The notes under the pieces: model-generated
Told to the model about the DNA's origin: nothing
What the model saw: only the letters and a program-made list of their open reading frames with translations
Databases searched by the model: none
Assembly: GCF_036231945.1 (NCBI RefSeq)
Contig: NZ_CP109599.1
Span: forward strand, 7,281,501-7,345,500
DNA: 64,000 nucleotides
Source: Streptomyces sp. NBC_01429
Lineage (GTDB): Bacteria; Actinomycetota; Actinomycetes; Streptomycetales; Streptomycetaceae
Direction: 5' to 3'
In this document: positions 23,728-32,936 of the stretch, one piece after another
Layout of the letters: the number at the start of each line of letters is the position of its first letter
How positions within the stretch are numbered: the stretch's first letter is position 1
Translations under genes and position numbers: made by a program

Positions 23728-24833
23728 GGTGCGGTCTCCCGGGTTCCGGCACATCAGCGACGACACCGGAGGGACGGCCCCTCCTGGCTGCCCTTCGATG
23801 GTCGGCACCCGGCGTGGCCTGCGTGTGAACGACGTTCCAACGGTCCGCGCCCATCTCCGCACAGGGATCACCGAGGACGGGCAGCCGTCGCCCGCCCCAC
23901 GGCCCCCGGCCTTGAGCCGGTCACCCACCGTTCACCGTCGCGGGAAGGCGGGCGCGCGCGGGACGGCCCACCTGCCCGGAAACTCGCATGCCTTCGACAG
24001 GCATACGTCGTGCGGTAGGGGGCACACGCCTCTTCGAGCCAAGCTCACGGCCTTCCCCCCGCTGGCCGCATGAGCTCTCCTGGCCCCACCGGCGCACCCC
24101 CTCGTCGGTGGGGCCACCCCCCTTTCCCGCTCCAGTCGGTGTTGCCTCTTGTTCCCGCCCGCCCTCCGCCACCCGGTTGCCCTTGGCATACGTCGATGTG
24201 TGCGTCCGCAACGAGACGTGCCGGACAGTGGTTTCGCCGCCCCGGAACAGGGCTGTGTGCGCTGCGTACTTGCCAGATCCCAGTTAGGTCACATTCCGCG
24301 CGCCCGGCGCGCCTCTCTGGTCAACCGGTCGCCGTACGGTCCGTTGATCGGGCGACAGAGACGGGTGGTTTGGGGCGACTTGACCCGGCTCTCGGGAAAT
24401 CTGTGCGTCATACCCACCGGTCGGTGAGCAACCCCCCATGATCAACAGAGAGTTGCCAAAGATCAGCAAAGTGTTCGAGCCACGTGATCGGCGCCCTACA
24501 CTGATCGCCGCAGCGTGAGGATGCCTTCGATCAGACTCCTCCGCCTGCGGGCATGGCAGGTCCATGTCCTTGCCACCACGCCGGACCGCACCACCCCCCA
24601 CGTCACTAGAGGATCTATGACGATCACCACTTCATCCGGGCGCGTCCTCGGTCGTGCCCGGCCACGCAAGGCTCGCGCACTGTCCGGGCCCGGGGGGCAC
24701 CGGAGCTCCGGACCACCGGACCACGGGAGCACGCTGCCCGTACGCGTCCCGGGGCCACCGGAGGCGGGGGACCGGTGCTAGGCGTCCGGTCGCGCACCCG
24801 GTCCTGGGCGCGCGTGCGAAAGGAGCGGAACTG
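23728..24833. other. 1.1-kb region without a convincing protein gene
   Basis: No frame has a sustained Streptomyces codon pattern. It holds a small hairpin (23988-24004, arms ATGCCT/AGGCAT), the C-rich double hairpin described separately, a less GC-rich stretch around 24430-24505 containing a possible -10 box TACACT (24497-24502), and one short frame at 24617-24781 (54 codons, ATG after GAGGATCT) with low-complexity basic composition that could be a leader. The promoter for the next gene must be here. Confidence 0.6.
24043..24116 (+). ncRNA. Candidate structured RNA: two C-loop hairpins (6C-like)
   Basis: Hairpin 1, 24043-24075: stem GCTCA/TGAGC plus GGCC/GGCC with an 11-base loop containing six C (24055-24060). 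Hairpin 2, 24081-24116: perfect 11-base stem TGGCCCCACCG/CGGTGGGGCCA with a loop containing five C (24097-24101). Five bases separate them. Two adjacent hairpins with C-run loops is the design of the actinobacterial 6C RNA motif, but the second loop has one C fewer and the neighbours differ from the usual ones. It could alternatively be a terminator-like structure. Confidence 0.33.
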
Positions 24834-25841
24834 ATGGCGAGCGACAACTTCCGCCCCGTCTACCACCCGGCGGGTCACGACAACGACCTGCGCGCCGCCG
24901 TGCAGGAGTTGCGCACCGGCCGCTGGGTCGCGATGCGCGACCTGCTGGACCGGACGCCGGACTGGACGCTGTGGACCCAGCGCACCCAGGTACTGGCCGC
25001 CGTCGCCGCCGGTTCCGACACCGTGCAGACCTGGCTGGCCGAGGAGCCGCGCAGCGTCGCGGCGACCGTGATGCAGACCCGGGTCAGCGTGGAGCGCGCC
25101 ATCCGGGCCCACCGCGAGGGGCACCCACGGACCCAGGAGCTGTGGCAGCAGGCGTGGGAGGCGTGCGGCACCGCGGCGCGCCGCGCCCCGGCCGACCCGG
25201 TGCCCTGGGTCTGTCTGCTGGCGCTGTCCCAGCTCGACGCCCGGCAGCGGCTGGAGGAACACCGGCTGCCGCCGCCGGGGCCGATGCTGTTCCCCGGCCC
25301 CTGGGCGCTGCTCGCCGAGGCCGACAAACGCGATCCGTACAACCGCGAGGCGTACCACCGCATGCTCCAGTTCGTGTACGCGCGGCGTGCCGACGGATCG
25401 CTGTCGGAAGCCGTCAACTTCGTCCAGTGGGCGGCCTCCTCGGCGCCCGAGGGCTCCGCGCTGCACGTCCTGCCCCTCTTCGTAAGAGTGGAGCGCTACC
25501 GCCGCGAGAACGGCCACGAGAAGGCCCTCGACCTGCACTGGGTCACGGAGGACGCCACCAGGGACGCCCTGCGCGCCCTCAACCTCTGGTTCGACCACGC
25601 GGTCCTGGCCGAGGCGTCGCTCCTCGACCTCAACCATCTCGCGCACGCCCTCTGGGGCTCGCTGCAATTCGACGAGGGCGCCCGGGTCTTCGAAGCGCTG
25701 GGCCCGTACTACGCCGTCCTGCCGTGGGCGTACCGTACGAGAAACCAGGGCGACGGGGGCCAGGCCGAGGAGGTCTTCCTCCGTGCCCGCGGCCGCTGTC
25801 TCGCGGCGGCCCGCGACGCGCGGGGCGGGCCGTCCGGCTGA
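24834..25841 (+). CDS. Hypothetical helical-repeat protein
   Basis: 335 residues, not assigned to a named family. It opens MASDNFRPVYHPAGHDNDLRAAVQELRTGRWVAMRDLLDRT and continues as all-helical pairs rich in Trp and Leu (WTLWTQRTQVLAAVAAGSDTVQTWL, RAPADPVPWVCLLALSQL), with DKRDPYNREAYHRMLQFVYARR resembling a TPR-like repeat. No signal peptide or membrane segment. AAAGGAG precedes the ATG by eight bases. Proteins with this opening recur in streptomycetes; I infer a scaffold role. It lies ahead of an amino-acid permease on the same strand, 183 bases apart. Confidence 0.65.
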   Translation: MASDNFRPVYHPAGHDNDLRAAVQELRTGRWVAMRDLLDRTPDWTLWTQRTQVLAAVAAGSDTVQTWLAEEPRSVAATVMQTRVSVERAIRAHREGHPRTQELWQQAWEACGTAARRAPADPVPWVCLLALSQLDARQRLEEHRLPPPGPMLFPGPWALLAEADKRDPYNREAYHRMLQFVYARRADGSLSEAVNFVQWAASSAPEGSALHVLPLFVRVERYRRENGHEKALDLHWVTEDATRDALRALNLWFDHAVLAEASLLDLNHLAHALWGSLQFDEGARVFEALGPYYAVLPWAYRTRNQGDGGQAEEVFLRARGRCLAAARDARGGPSG

Positions 25842-26024
25842 GCCGAGCCCGTCGCGACGCGGTGACGCGACGACGTGGTGAACTCCGCCGCTCTCCACGT
25901 CCCCGGAGTCCGGTACGCCTCGCGCGTCACGCGGGTCCCGTGTCCGCCGTTCGTCCGCACGTTCCGTGTTCCCTCCCGTCTCATCCCCGTCCCCCACCTG
26001 TATTTCCGCACCGGAGGTATTTCC

Positions 26025-27563
26025 ATGTCCGCGTCCCCTCCGACCTGGTCGAAGGCCGAGCCGTCCGCACCGGCGCCACAGATGGACGAAGAGCAGCGGT
26101 TGCGCGAGCTGGGCTATCAGCCCGTCCTCGCCCGCCGGATGGGCGGCTTCGGCAATTTCGCCATCAGCTTCTCCGTCATCTCCGTCCTCTCCGGCTGCAT
26201 GACGCTGTACGGATTCGGCATGGGCACCGGTGGTCCCGCGGTGATGCTCTGGGGCTGGGCGGGCGTCGGCCTGTTCGTGCTCTGCGTCGGCATGGCGCTG
26301 GCTGAGGTCACCAGCGCGTATCCCACCTCCGGAGCGCTCTACTACATGGCGGACCGGCTGGGCGGCCGCAAGTGGGGCTGGTACACCGGCTGGCTCAATC
26401 TGCTGGGCCTGCTGGGGGCGATAGCCGGTATCGACTACGGCGCCGCGCTCTTCACCGGGGCCTTCCTGAACCTCCAGTTCGGCTTCAGCCCGAGCCCCGG
26501 CTCGACGTTCGTCATCTTCCTCTGCATCCTGCTGCTGCACGCCGTACTGAACCTCTTCGGCGTCAGGCTCGTCAGTGTGCTCAACTCGATCAGTGTCTGG
26601 TGGCACCTCATCGGTGTCGCGGTCATCGTCGGCGCCCTGGCGATCGTCCCCGACCAGCACCAGTCGGCCTCGTACGTCTTCACCGAGTTCGTCAACGACA
26701 CCGGCTGGCAGAACCCGCTCTACGTGGCCGCCATCGGTCTGCTGCTCGCGCAGTACACCTTCTGCGGGTACGACGCCTCGGCGCACCTCTCCGAGGAGAC
26801 CTCGAACGCGTCCGTCACGGCCGCGCGCGGGATCGTCCGCGCCATCTGGGTCTCCTGGATAGCCGGCTTCGCGCTGCTCGCCGGGCTCACCTTCGCGATC
26901 CAGGACTACGCGGGCGCCCAGAACAGCGCCACCGGCGTGCCGCCCGCCCAGATCCTGATCGACGCGCTCGGCACCAGCGGCGCCACGGCGCTGCTGCTGC
27001 TCGTGATCGTCGCCCAGCTGTTCTGCGGCAACGCGGAGGTCGCCGCGGCCAGCCGGATGGTGTTCGCCTTCAGCCGCGACAACGCCCTGCCCGCCTCGGC
27101 GGTGTGGCGGCGCGTCAGCGGCCGTACCCAGACCCCGGTGCCCGCCGTCTGGCTCTCGGTGATCGTGGCCGGTCTGCTCGCCGTGCCGTCGCTCTACTCC
27201 GAGACCGCGTACGGCGCGGTGACGGCCATCAACGTCATCGGCATCACCCCCGCCTACGCCATTCCGATCTTCCTGAAGCTGCGCGCCAAGGGCCGCTTCG
27301 AGCCCGGCCCGTGGAGCCTGGGCCGCTGGAGCAAGCCCATCGGGTGGATCGCCGTGGTCTGGGTGGCGGTGGTGACGGTGCTCTTCTGCCTGCCGCAGTC
27401 GAATCCGGTGAACGTCGACACCATGAACTACGCCGTGATCGCTCTGGCCGTGGTGCTGATCCTCGCGACCGTGTGGTGGTACGTGGCCCGCGGTTCGTAC
27501 AGCACGCCGCAGGCGTACGGCAACGCCCGCGAGCAGTCGGAGATCTCCGAGGGCATCGTCTGA
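26025..27563 (+). CDS. APC family amino-acid permease
   Basis: 512 residues with 12 helices. The lead MDEEQRLRELGYQPVLARRMGGFGNFAISFSVISVLSGCMTLYG and the next helix FGMGTGGPAVMLWGWAGVGLF match the GABA/amino-acid permease branch (GabP/BAT1-like) of the APC superfamily; EVTSAYPTSGALYYM and CGYDASAHLSEETSNAS are further signatures. It should import an amino acid or polyamine by proton symport. The ATG at 26025 follows CGGAGG. It is followed by a strong terminator. No catabolic gene nearby points to the substrate. Confidence 0.9.
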   Translation: MSASPPTWSKAEPSAPAPQMDEEQRLRELGYQPVLARRMGGFGNFAISFSVISVLSGCMTLYGFGMGTGGPAVMLWGWAGVGLFVLCVGMALAEVTSAYPTSGALYYMADRLGGRKWGWYTGWLNLLGLLGAIAGIDYGAALFTGAFLNLQFGFSPSPGSTFVIFLCILLLHAVLNLFGVRLVSVLNSISVWWHLIGVAVIVGALAIVPDQHQSASYVFTEFVNDTGWQNPLYVAAIGLLLAQYTFCGYDASAHLSEETSNASVTAARGIVRAIWVSWIAGFALLAGLTFAIQDYAGAQNSATGVPPAQILIDALGTSGATALLLLVIVAQLFCGNAEVAAASRMVFAFSRDNALPASAVWRRVSGRTQTPVPAVWLSVIVAGLLAVPSLYSETAYGAVTAINVIGITPAYAIPIFLKLRAKGRFEPGPWSLGRWSKPIGWIAVVWVAVVTVLFCLPQSNPVNVDTMNYAVIALAVVLILATVWWYVARGSYSTPQAYGNAREQSEISEGIV

Positions 27564-27583
27564 TCCGCGCCGCGCGGCGGTGC

Positions 27584-27621
27584 GGCTGCGGGGGCCGGTC
27601 CCAGGACCGGCCCCCGCAGCC
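27584..27621. terminator. Bidirectional hairpin terminator
   Basis: Perfect 17-base stem (27584-27600 with 27605-27621; left arm GGCTGCGGGGGCCGGTC) with a four-base loop, 21 bases past the permease stop and 17 bases past the GH75 stop. It lies exactly between two convergent genes and should terminate both. Confidence 0.9.
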
Positions 27622-27637
27622 GTCGGTGGGTCCTGGC

Positions 27638-28417
27638 TCAGTTCTCCCTGACGAACTTCCGCGCCATCTCGTCCCCGAGCCGGACGGTGGCGTCGTGATC
27701 CTCCAGGACCGGGACCTTGGCGTCCTTGAAGACGATGTACGTCACGCCCGAGGGGACGCCACCGCCGGCCGGGTCCGCGGTGATCCCCAGCGCGCGGGCC
27801 GTGGCGTACGACGCCTCCCCGATGATGCCGGGCGGCCCCACGTCGCCGACGACGGCGTACTCGACCTTGTTGCCGTGGATGACCGCCGCGACGGAGCCGC
27901 CCCTGATGCCCGACGAGCGGTAGTTCCAGATCCCGCTCGGGGTCGGCACGACGATGTAGGGGAGTTTCTCCGCGTTCAGCGGCCGGCCGTCGGACTGCGT
28001 GTAGGCCGTCGAGTTCTGGAAGTACGGATCGGCGTCGAGGTTGCACCGCTCGGTGATCTCGCCGTCGCAGTCGACGTCCATGTCCGCCTTGAAGAACACG
28101 GCGCCCTTGGCGTCGCAGACGGGGATGTCGGCCGGAGTGTCGTCGCGTGCGCGGTAGAGGCCCTTGGAGATCTGGTCGCACTCACCGGCCCTGGCCAGCA
28201 GGGCCGCCGCGCTGACGGTGCCGTCCGGGGTGATCCCGCCGGGGCGGACGGCGTGTTTCCGGGCGGGCGGTCCCGGCGCCCCCTGCCGTGGGGGTGGCTC
28301 GGTGGTGGGCGAGGCCGGGGTGGGTACGGCCAGGGCGGGCAGCACGGTGACGGGAATGATCGCCGCCGCCAGCAGCGCGGTACCGACGGCGATGGAGGCT
28401 TGGGTGCGAGGGTGCAC
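27638..28417 (-). CDS. Secreted GH75-type chitosanase
   Basis: 259 residues from a GTG at 28417, followed by a Sec signal peptide (ASIAVGTALLAAAIIPVTVLPALA). The mature part has the GH75 core: AVFFKADMDVDCDGEITERCN, YFQNSTAYTQSDGRPLNAEKLPYIVVP, SGIRGGSVAAVIHGNKVEYAVVGDVGPPGIIGEASYATARALG, GVTYIVFKD. The Asp/Glu pair in the GDVGP..IIGEAS region carries catalysis in the family. It would cleave chitosan outside the cell. AAGGGA lies nine bases before the start. It fits the amino-sugar theme of the window, although no dre-like box was seen in its upstream region. Confidence 0.85.
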   Translation of the reverse strand: MHPRTQASIAVGTALLAAAIIPVTVLPALAVPTPASPTTEPPPRQGAPGPPARKHAVRPGGITPDGTVSAAALLARAGECDQISKGLYRARDDTPADIPVCDAKGAVFFKADMDVDCDGEITERCNLDADPYFQNSTAYTQSDGRPLNAEKLPYIVVPTPSGIWNYRSSGIRGGSVAAVIHGNKVEYAVVGDVGPPGIIGEASYATARALGITADPAGGGVPSGVTYIVFKDAKVPVLEDHDATVRLGDEMARKFVREN

Positions 28418-28619
28418 GAAGAAGATCCCTTTCCGGTGTGGGACGGGACGGGAGAGACGGAAGTGACGAACGGGGCCGGGCGGGCCCCCGCGGCTCCCGA
28501 AGGGACACGCCCCCGGGACGGGGAGCGGGTGGGAGCACGGGCGGCGACGCGATCCACCGGACCGGGCCCGGCGACGGGGGCCGGTCGCCGCCACGGGGCG
28601 GGTACGGCTGGGAAGGGCG

Positions 28620-29114
28620 CTAGCTTCCGGGCGGCGGCGTGCGGCGGCCGGCGGCTATGAACCCGTCCAGCCGTTCCAGGAACACGCGCTGACCCGCCAC
28701 CAGCGGCAGCACCGCGTCCTTCGCCGGGAACCAGGCGACGCGGTCCAGCTCGGGGAACTCGCGCAGGACGCCCGATCCCCTCGGCCACTCCATGGTGAAG
28801 ACGCCGGGCACGACCCGGTCGGGATCGACATCCCCTTCTACGGCCCAGACGGTGACGGTCTTGCCGCCGCGCTGCCGGGACTCGCCGAGCGCGGTCCAGG
28901 GCCCCTCGGGCGGCTCAAGACCCAGTTCCTCCCGGAACTCCCGGCGCGCGGCGGCCTCCGGCGTCTCCCCCGGCTCGTACTCGCCCTTGGGGACGGACCA
29001 GGCAGCGGTGGTCCGGCCGGACCAGAACGGTCCGCCCATATGGCCGAGAAGCACCTCGAAGCCCAGGTCCCCGACCCGGTACACGAGAAGTCCCGCGCTG
29101 CGTTTGCCCGACAT
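28620..29114 (-). CDS. NUDIX hydrolase
   Basis: 164 residues. The Nudix box is complete in GEYEPGETPEAAARREFREELGL (G-x5-E-x7-REUxEExGU; here given as overlapping pieces PGETPEAAARREF and REELGL). It starts MSGKRSAGLLVYRVGDLGFEVLLGHMGGPFW, typical of the actinobacterial DNA-mismatch or NDP-sugar type that clean nucleoside diphosphates. The ATG at 29114 was chosen because the conserved N-terminus begins there. It stands alone; the GH75 gene lies 200 bases downstream. Confidence 0.9.
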   Translation of the reverse strand: MSGKRSAGLLVYRVGDLGFEVLLGHMGGPFWSGRTTAAWSVPKGEYEPGETPEAAARREFREELGLEPPEGPWTALGESRQRGGKTVTVWAVEGDVDPDRVVPGVFTMEWPRGSGVLREFPELDRVAWFPAKDAVLPLVAGQRVFLERLDGFIAAGRRTPPPGS

Positions 29115-29312
29115 GCCGTCAGTCTGTGCACGGGCAAACCGCGTCGCCATTCGAACGCCGCCGCGGAACGCCGCTCACGGCTCACCGCCGGTCCGGCGTG
29201 GCGCAGACACGGAGCGGGCACCGACGGGGTAGGACGCGTCGGACAGTCCGGGCAGCGCCACCGGGCCGATCGTATGAACGGTTGCGCCGTACGGGGGCGG
29301 TGAGGCCGGGCG

Positions 29313-30242
29313 TCAGCCGAAGTCGGGGGTCACACCGGTCAGCCGGGCGGACTCCTCCCACAACGCTCCGGCGGTCCGCGCGTCGCGCGCGCGTGCGGAG
29401 CGCCGGGCGAGGCCGGGGGCGCCCCGTACCTCAAGGGGGCGGCGCGGCCCGTAGTACTCCCCGCCCCGCGCCGCCGGGTCGGTGGCCGCGCGCAGGACGG
29501 GCAGGGCGCCCGCCGAAGCCGTCTGGGTGAAGAGGCGGGTGAGCCGCTCCAGTCTGGCGGCCCAGGTCCTGCCCGCCATGAGAGGCCCCGCCTGGCCGAG
29601 TTCGGTCGCGGAGAGCCCGGGATGGGCCGCCAGCGCCCGTATGTCGCGGCCGGAGTGGCGCGCCCTGCGCTCCAGCTCGTCCGTGAACAGCAGATTCGCG
29701 AGCTTGGCCTGACCGTACGCGGGCCACTTGCGGTAGCCGCGTTCGCCCTGGAGATCGCCGAAGTCGATCCGGCCCATCCGGTGGGCGAGCGAGGAGACCG
29801 TGACGACCCGGGACGGCGCGGACGCGCCCAGCACCGGCAGGAGCAGCCCGGTCAGCGCGAAGTGCCCGAGGTGGTCGATGCCGAACTGCGACTCGAAGCC
29901 GTCGGCCGTCAGCCGCAGCGGCAGCGCCATCACCCCGGCGTTGTTGACCAGCAGATCGAGCTGTCCGTCCACGGTCCGCGCCAGCGTGTCGGCGGCGGTA
30001 CGCACGGAGGCCAGATCGGCGAGGTCGAGCGGGACGAGGCGGACCTCGGCGCCCGGCACCGCCGCCCGTACCCGCTTCATCGCCCGCTCACCGCGCTCCG
30101 GGCTCCGGCAGGCCAGCACCGTCAGCGCCCCCGCGCGGGCCAGCGCGAGCGTGGTCGCCGCGCCGATTCCGCTGTTGGCTCCGGTGACCACGGCGGTGGT
30201 GCCGGTCAGGTCGGGGATGTCGTCCGTGCTCCAGGCGCGCAT
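29313..30242 (-). CDS. Short-chain dehydrogenase/reductase
   Basis: 309 residues. Cofactor motif TGANSGIGAATTLALARAG, NNAGVM, the catalytic Ser in VVTVSSLAHRMG and the YGQAK Tyr-Lys pair are all present, so it is an active classical SDR of the retinol-dehydrogenase/WW-oxidoreductase-like type, NADP-preferring by the CRSPERGE Arg after beta2. The ATG at 30242 begins the conserved RAWSTDDIPDLTG lead. It lies 57 bases past a terminator hairpin that ends the beta-helix gene, so it is probably a separate unit. Confidence 0.88.
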   Translation of the reverse strand: MRAWSTDDIPDLTGTTAVVTGANSGIGAATTLALARAGALTVLACRSPERGERAMKRVRAAVPGAEVRLVPLDLADLASVRTAADTLARTVDGQLDLLVNNAGVMALPLRLTADGFESQFGIDHLGHFALTGLLLPVLGASAPSRVVTVSSLAHRMGRIDFGDLQGERGYRKWPAYGQAKLANLLFTDELERRARHSGRDIRALAAHPGLSATELGQAGPLMAGRTWAARLERLTRLFTQTASAGALPVLRAATDPAARGGEYYGPRRPLEVRGAPGLARRSARARDARTAGALWEESARLTGVTPDFG

Positions 30243-30299
30243 GACCCATTCATAGACCATGCGCACCGCGCGGCAACAGACCACGCACACCGCACGACG

Positions 30300-30328
30300 G
30301 AGCCCGGCCTCTCACGGAGGCCGGGCTC
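30300..30328 (-). terminator. Hairpin terminator of the beta-helix gene
   Basis: Perfect 12-base stem GAGCCCGGCCTC/GAGGCCGGGCTC (30300-30311 and 30317-30328) with loop TCACG, 18 bases beyond the stop codon of the minus-strand gene at 30347 and upstream of the SDR start. Confidence 0.82.
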
Positions 30329-30346
30329 ACGCGGTTCTCGGCGCTG

Positions 30347-32536
30347 CTACGGGAAGGAGGTCACCGTCGACGGGATCGTCGAGGACCCGGAGGTCGGCGA
30401 GCCGGTGCTGTTGATCACGTGGTTGTACTGGCCCATGCCGCCCAGGGACACGACCAGCAGGTTGTGGAACCGCACCCCCGCCTTGACCGGTGCCTGGAAG
30501 CCGTGGTCCTGGCGGATGTTCGTGTCGGAGGTGTAGTTGCAGTAGCTGCCCAGGGCCCAGCCCTCGTGGTCGTTGACGGAGTCAGCGACCTTGTAGGCCG
30601 CGTATCCCTTGATGGAGCCGTTCTGGATGGCGGCCTGGTTCGGCGCGTCGTACGCCTTCTCGTTCTGGAAGAAGATCGTCCGTCCTCTCTCGCCGTTCCA
30701 CTCGACGTCGTACTTGTTGAAGTGCTCGACGAACAGCCCGGTGGCCAGCACGTCGTCACCGTTGACCCGCAGGCCGTAGTCGGCGCGGTTGGTCTCCCAG
30801 CCGACGCCGGATCCGTGGTCGGCGCGCCAGATCCAGGTGTGGTCGATGATGGTGTCGTCGCTGTTGATCACGATGCTGGTGGTGGCCTTGCCGGGGCCCG
30901 CGCCGCCGATCCTGACGAAGACGTCCTGGACCGTGGTCGGGTTGGCGGAGTGGTCCGCCGCCGAGCCCTCGGGGCCGACCTCCAGCAGCGTGGGGGAGTT
31001 CACCGGACCGGCGTCGATGAGGAAGCCGGCCAGCTTCACCCCGTCCACGTCGGCGACCTTCATCGCGGTGACCCCGTTGTCCGGCACGATCGTGGCGAGG
31101 CCGAGCCCCAGCACGACGGTGTCGGCACGGTTCACATTGATCGACTGGTCGATGTGGTAGACGCCCGGGGTGAAGAGGAGATGGAGCCCCTGGGCGAGCG
31201 CCGCGTTGATGGTCGCCGCGGTCGCTCCCGGCTTGACCACGTAGAACCGGTCGAGCGGCAGGGACTGGCCCTGCGGGGCGCCGTTGCCCCAGGTGGTGCC
31301 GCGCGCGTTGGTGCGCTTGGCGGGGACGAACACCTTGTAGTCGGCCCCGTCGAGGTACAGGAAGGGCTTCTCGCGCGAGACGGGAGTGGTCTCCAGCGTG
31401 GTGTAGGCCGGGTCGGGGAAGCTCTGCGCCGGGGCGCCCTGGACTCCGGAGAACGCCATGTTCCAGACGGCGTTGGTCCAGCCGCCCACCGAGCTGTCGC
31501 GGGTGTACCACTGCTGCTGCGAGTAGGGCCCGACCGTACCGTCGATCTTGCTGTCGGCGATGTACCCGCCGCTGGCCCAGCCGTAGCCGTCGGGCGCCAG
31601 ATTGAGTCCGCCCTTGACGTGCATACGGCGGAAGGGCGCGGCCTGCGCGACCGCCCAGCGGTTGGTGCCGTTGACGGGGTTGAGGGCGAGGTTCTCGGCG
31701 GAGCGCCAGAAGTTCTGGGTGGCGTTGCCGTTGAACCAGCCCGCGTCCACGGTCACATCACCGTTGATGGTGGTGTCGTCGGGTGAGAGTCCGAGACCGG
31801 AGATGGAGGTGTAGAAGCCGAGTTGGGCGTTGAGATTGTTGTACGTGCCCGGCTTGAACAGCAGTTGGTAGCGGCCGGAGCCGAACTGGGCCGTCTCCTG
31901 CTGCTGGAAGATCCGGTCCAGCGTGCCCTGGATGTTGGGCGTCGACGGGTCGAAGACCAGCACGTTGGGCCCGAGGTCGCCGCCGCCCTGGATCGGGCCC
32001 CCGCCGCCCTGGCCTTCGCCGTACACCTGGAACTCCCAGAGGGAGTAGCCGTACTGCGTGGCGCGTGCGGTGCCGTACATCCGTACGTAGCGGGCGTTGC
32101 CCGAGACGTTCAGGGTCTCGGTGCCGCCGGGGCCCGTGGTGGTGGAGTAGGCGGTCGTCCAGGTGGTGCCGTTGGTGGAGAACTCGATCCGGTAGGCCGT
32201 GGCGTACGCGGTCTCCCAGCGCAGCACGACCTGGCTGACCGCGACGGTGGAGCCGAGGTCGACCTGGATCCACTGCGGGTCGGCCGCCGCACTCGACCAG
32301 CGGGTCCCGTTGTCACCGTCGACCGCGGCGGACGCGGGAGTGCCTCCGTTCTCCTGGCTGGAAGCGGTCACCGGCTTCCCCTGGGAGATCAGGGCGGGAG
32401 CCGCCTGGGCGGGGGTCCGGGGGATGAGGAGGAGGAGCGAGGCGATCAGAGTGGCGGCGATGGCGGCGGCCAGCCCTCGTCCATAGGCCGGTGCTGGTCT
32501 GCGGAGCACCGGCGAAAGGGGCGGAGGAGCGTGCAT
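30347..32536 (-). CDS. Secreted beta-helix protein with N-terminal F5/8 type C (CBM32-like) domain
   Basis: 729 residues. A signal peptide ends at TPAQA. Residues about 47-160 form a discoidin/CBM32-type carbohydrate-binding domain (VDGDNGTRWSSAAADPQWIQVDLGS, YVRMYGTARATQYGYSLWEFQVYG). The rest is a right-handed beta-helix with repeated turns such as GRYQLLFKPGTYNNL, SISGLGLSPDDTTING and VNRADTVVLGLGLATI, in the style of GH55 or pectate-lyase-fold enzymes; such proteins are commonly mislabelled adenylyl cyclase. It should act on an extracellular polysaccharide. AGGAGA precedes the ATG. A 12-bp palindrome 60 bases upstream suggests LacI-family control. Confidence 0.8.
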   Translation of the reverse strand: MHAPPPLSPVLRRPAPAYGRGLAAAIAATLIASLLLLIPRTPAQAAPALISQGKPVTASSQENGGTPASAAVDGDNGTRWSSAAADPQWIQVDLGSTVAVSQVVLRWETAYATAYRIEFSTNGTTWTTAYSTTTGPGGTETLNVSGNARYVRMYGTARATQYGYSLWEFQVYGEGQGGGGPIQGGGDLGPNVLVFDPSTPNIQGTLDRIFQQQETAQFGSGRYQLLFKPGTYNNLNAQLGFYTSISGLGLSPDDTTINGDVTVDAGWFNGNATQNFWRSAENLALNPVNGTNRWAVAQAAPFRRMHVKGGLNLAPDGYGWASGGYIADSKIDGTVGPYSQQQWYTRDSSVGGWTNAVWNMAFSGVQGAPAQSFPDPAYTTLETTPVSREKPFLYLDGADYKVFVPAKRTNARGTTWGNGAPQGQSLPLDRFYVVKPGATAATINAALAQGLHLLFTPGVYHIDQSINVNRADTVVLGLGLATIVPDNGVTAMKVADVDGVKLAGFLIDAGPVNSPTLLEVGPEGSAADHSANPTTVQDVFVRIGGAGPGKATTSIVINSDDTIIDHTWIWRADHGSGVGWETNRADYGLRVNGDDVLATGLFVEHFNKYDVEWNGERGRTIFFQNEKAYDAPNQAAIQNGSIKGYAAYKVADSVNDHEGWALGSYCNYTSDTNIRQDHGFQAPVKAGVRFHNLLVVSLGGMGQYNHVINSTGSPTSGSSTIPSTVTSFP

Positions 32537-32595
32537 GGGCAGGTCTCCTGATTCGTCGGACAGACGGGCGGGTGGGGAGGGGGACAAGAGGGCGG

Positions 32596-32607
32596 GAGAG
32601 CGCTCTC
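32596..32607. promoter_or_regulatory. LacI-family type palindrome GAGAGCGCTCTC
   Basis: Perfect 12-base palindrome 60 bases before the beta-helix gene start. Its GAGCGCTC centre is the same as that of CebR-type operators (TGGGAGCGCTCCCA) that control cellulase and oligosaccharide genes in streptomycetes. No other copy was noticed in the window. Confidence 0.6.
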
Positions 32608-32936
32608 TCGGTGGGGGAGATGCTTCTCCCGTGTTTCGTACACGTCAAGAGTTGTGCACGAGACGGCCCTGCCCGTTCGGCTGGGAACAAGAAATCACGG
32701 CCGGGACGCGATGGATGCGGGTATTTGTTCCGTGTCTCGGACGGACGTCGTTTCAGGATCTGATGGCGGTCGCGGGGCGCGGGAGCGGCCTCGGCGGAAC
32801 CTCCACGCACGGGAGGTGATTGCCGATCACACAACCCGGGCACCAGAAGGCAGAGAACGGACGGGCCATCGCACAAGGGCCCCGGCGGCCATATCCGCCC
32901 GGGCCCGGCCGGTCCCCGACGGAGGGAGTGATCTCC

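Noticed and set aside
24624..28181. A 1185-codon minus-strand open frame
   Set aside because: It is antisense to the helical-repeat gene and the APC permease and has repetitive Arg/Gly/Asp composition; GC-rich DNA gives long antisense frames. The real genes have ribosome sites and family motifs.
29009..29024. Perfect 16-base palindrome TGGTCCGGCCGGACCA
   Set aside because: It has the TGGTC/GACCA arms of a DasR site but six bases between them instead of two, and lies inside the NUDIX coding sequence encoding conserved residues.
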